Source of the DNA: Gemmatimonadaceae bacterium
GTDB lineage: Bacteria; Gemmatimonadota; Gemmatimonadetes; Gemmatimonadales; Gemmatimonadaceae
DNA length: 64,000 nucleotides
Reading direction: 5' to 3'
NCBI GenBank assembly: GCA_019186945.1
Contig: JABAQJ010000002.1
Span: 1 to 64,000, forward strand
The translations under genes and the position numbers were made by a program. How positions within the stretch are numbered: the stretch's first letter is position 1; the number at the start of each line of letters is the position of its first letter. A model generated the notes under the pieces. The model made no database searches. It was not told the origin of the DNA and saw nothing but the letters and a program-made list of their open reading frames with translations. Shown here in pieces: positions 63,539 to 64,000 of the stretch.

Positions 63539-64000
63539 ATGAGCAAGCGCATGAAGTGGTCGCTGTTAGGCGTTGCGGTGCTCGGCGTGGCAGCGTACGC
63601 CGCGACGACCGCGTTCAATCGCGGCAACAAGGCGACGGAGGTTCGGATGGAGAACGTGCAGGCTCGGGACTTGGTTGCCTCGGTCACGGCCAGCGGTCAG
63701 GTGGAACCTCGGACGAAAGTGGACGTCGCTGCCGATATCAGCGGCCGCATCGTGCGGCTTGCCGTGAAGGAAGGCCAGGTTGTCAAGCGCGGCGACTTCC
63801 TGCTGCAGATTGACCCGGCGCAGTACGAGGCTGCGGTTCAGCGTGCGGAAGCGGCGCTCTCGTCGGCGAAGGCACAGGCCGCGCAGAGCCGCGCGAACCT
63901 CCTTCAGGCGGAGCGAAACTACGGTCGCTCGTCGGAAATGAAGAAAGCGAACGCTTCGCTCGTTTCCGACGAGCAGATGGAGCAACTCAAGACGCAGGTC
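63539..64000 (+). CDS. Efflux periplasmic adaptor (HlyD/RND/MacA type), 3' truncated by window end
   Basis: 154 residues are visible from ATG 63539. An N-terminal membrane anchor (MKWSLLGVAVLGVAAYAAT) precedes the barrel-sandwich start VTASGQVEPRTKVDVAADIS and the lipoyl-like VKEGQVVKRGDFLLQIDP, then an alpha-hairpin (about 100-154) with AAVQRAEAALSSAKAQAAQ. It should link the TolC channel to an inner-membrane ABC or RND pump lying beyond the window. GTTAGGC at 63565-63571 encodes Leu-Gly in the anchor. Confidence 0.9.
   Translation, partial: MSKRMKWSLLGVAVLGVAAYAATTAFNRGNKATEVRMENVQARDLVASVTASGQVEPRTKVDVAADISGRIVRLAVKEGQVVKRGDFLLQIDPAQYEAAVQRAEAALSSAKAQAAQSRANLLQAERNYGRSSEMKKANASLVSDEQMEQLKTQV

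Noticed and set aside
1-64000. tRNA, rRNA, CRISPR arrays, insertion sequences
   Set aside because: I looked for T-loop patterns, regularly spaced repeats and transposase motifs by eye and found none; a tool-based search could still find weak cases.

Overview
The window is a compact, GC-rich stretch of bacterial chromosome with no rRNA, tRNA, insertion sequence, prophage or CRISPR array that I could recognise. The gene content suggests a Gram-negative bacterium related to the FCB group, most plausibly Gemmatimonadota. This is an inference from a short RpoD without region 1.1, a FlgD/type-A-like C-terminal domain starting QNFPNPF, an outer-membrane beta-barrel, LolA, TolC, NtrC/NtrY-class regulators, YlbF and YajQ. 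No 16S gene is present to settle it.

Layout. 1-11.4 kb (+): the tail of an outer-membrane barrel protein, then a tight operon of a SPOR lipoprotein, a degenerate ParA-like SPOR membrane protein, SMC, a secreted FlgD-domain protein and an MBL hydrolase, followed by DAHP synthase and LolA. 11.4-16.3 kb (-): rpmE, prfA, prmC, ylbF, tmk and ctpA in one overlapping chain behind a recognisable promoter. 16.6-18.3 kb (+): a Crp/Fnr regulator and an MBL phosphodiesterase-like protein. 18.6-28.0 kb (-): D-2-hydroxyacid dehydrogenase, rimO, a SpoIID-like protein, a Gfo/Idh/MocA oxidoreductase, a DUF4105 membrane protein and hydantoinase/oxoprolinase subunits A and B. 28.5-31.6 kb (-): a small unknown gene, lepB, rpoD, a DUF983 protein and yajQ. 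31.8-41.1 kb (-): aldehyde dehydrogenase, an NtrC-family regulator, larE/thpR with a small partner, a ComM-like ATPase and an ABC exporter. 41.3-49.5 kb is mixed: membrane proteins, a DinB-family protein, a SulP transporter, quinone oxidoreductase, N-acetylglutamate synthase, an acyl-CoA ligase and DNA polymerase IV. 49.2-51.3 kb is a low-density accessory patch with an unknown minus-strand gene and two degenerate receiver-domain proteins. 51.4-61.9 kb: a phospholipase-D-like protein, a lipoprotein, an AIM24-family protein, a tandem pseudokinase-kinase, a large NtrY-like sensor kinase, a creatininase-family amidohydrolase and a secreted protein. 61.9-64 kb (+): a TolC-type channel and the start of its periplasmic adaptor.

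Most genes are linked by 1-4 base start/stop overlaps, implying extensive translational coupling. The most interesting signals are a repeated GTTAGG(C/T) word that holds most of the rare TTA leucine codons; a pseudokinase-kinase gene directly downstream of an NtrY-type sensor; SPOR proteins coupled to smc; a probable CTG start for prfA (and perhaps a second CTG start); divergent genes whose ATG codons share one CATG; and an ARG-box-like repeat over the start of the N-acetylglutamate synthase gene.
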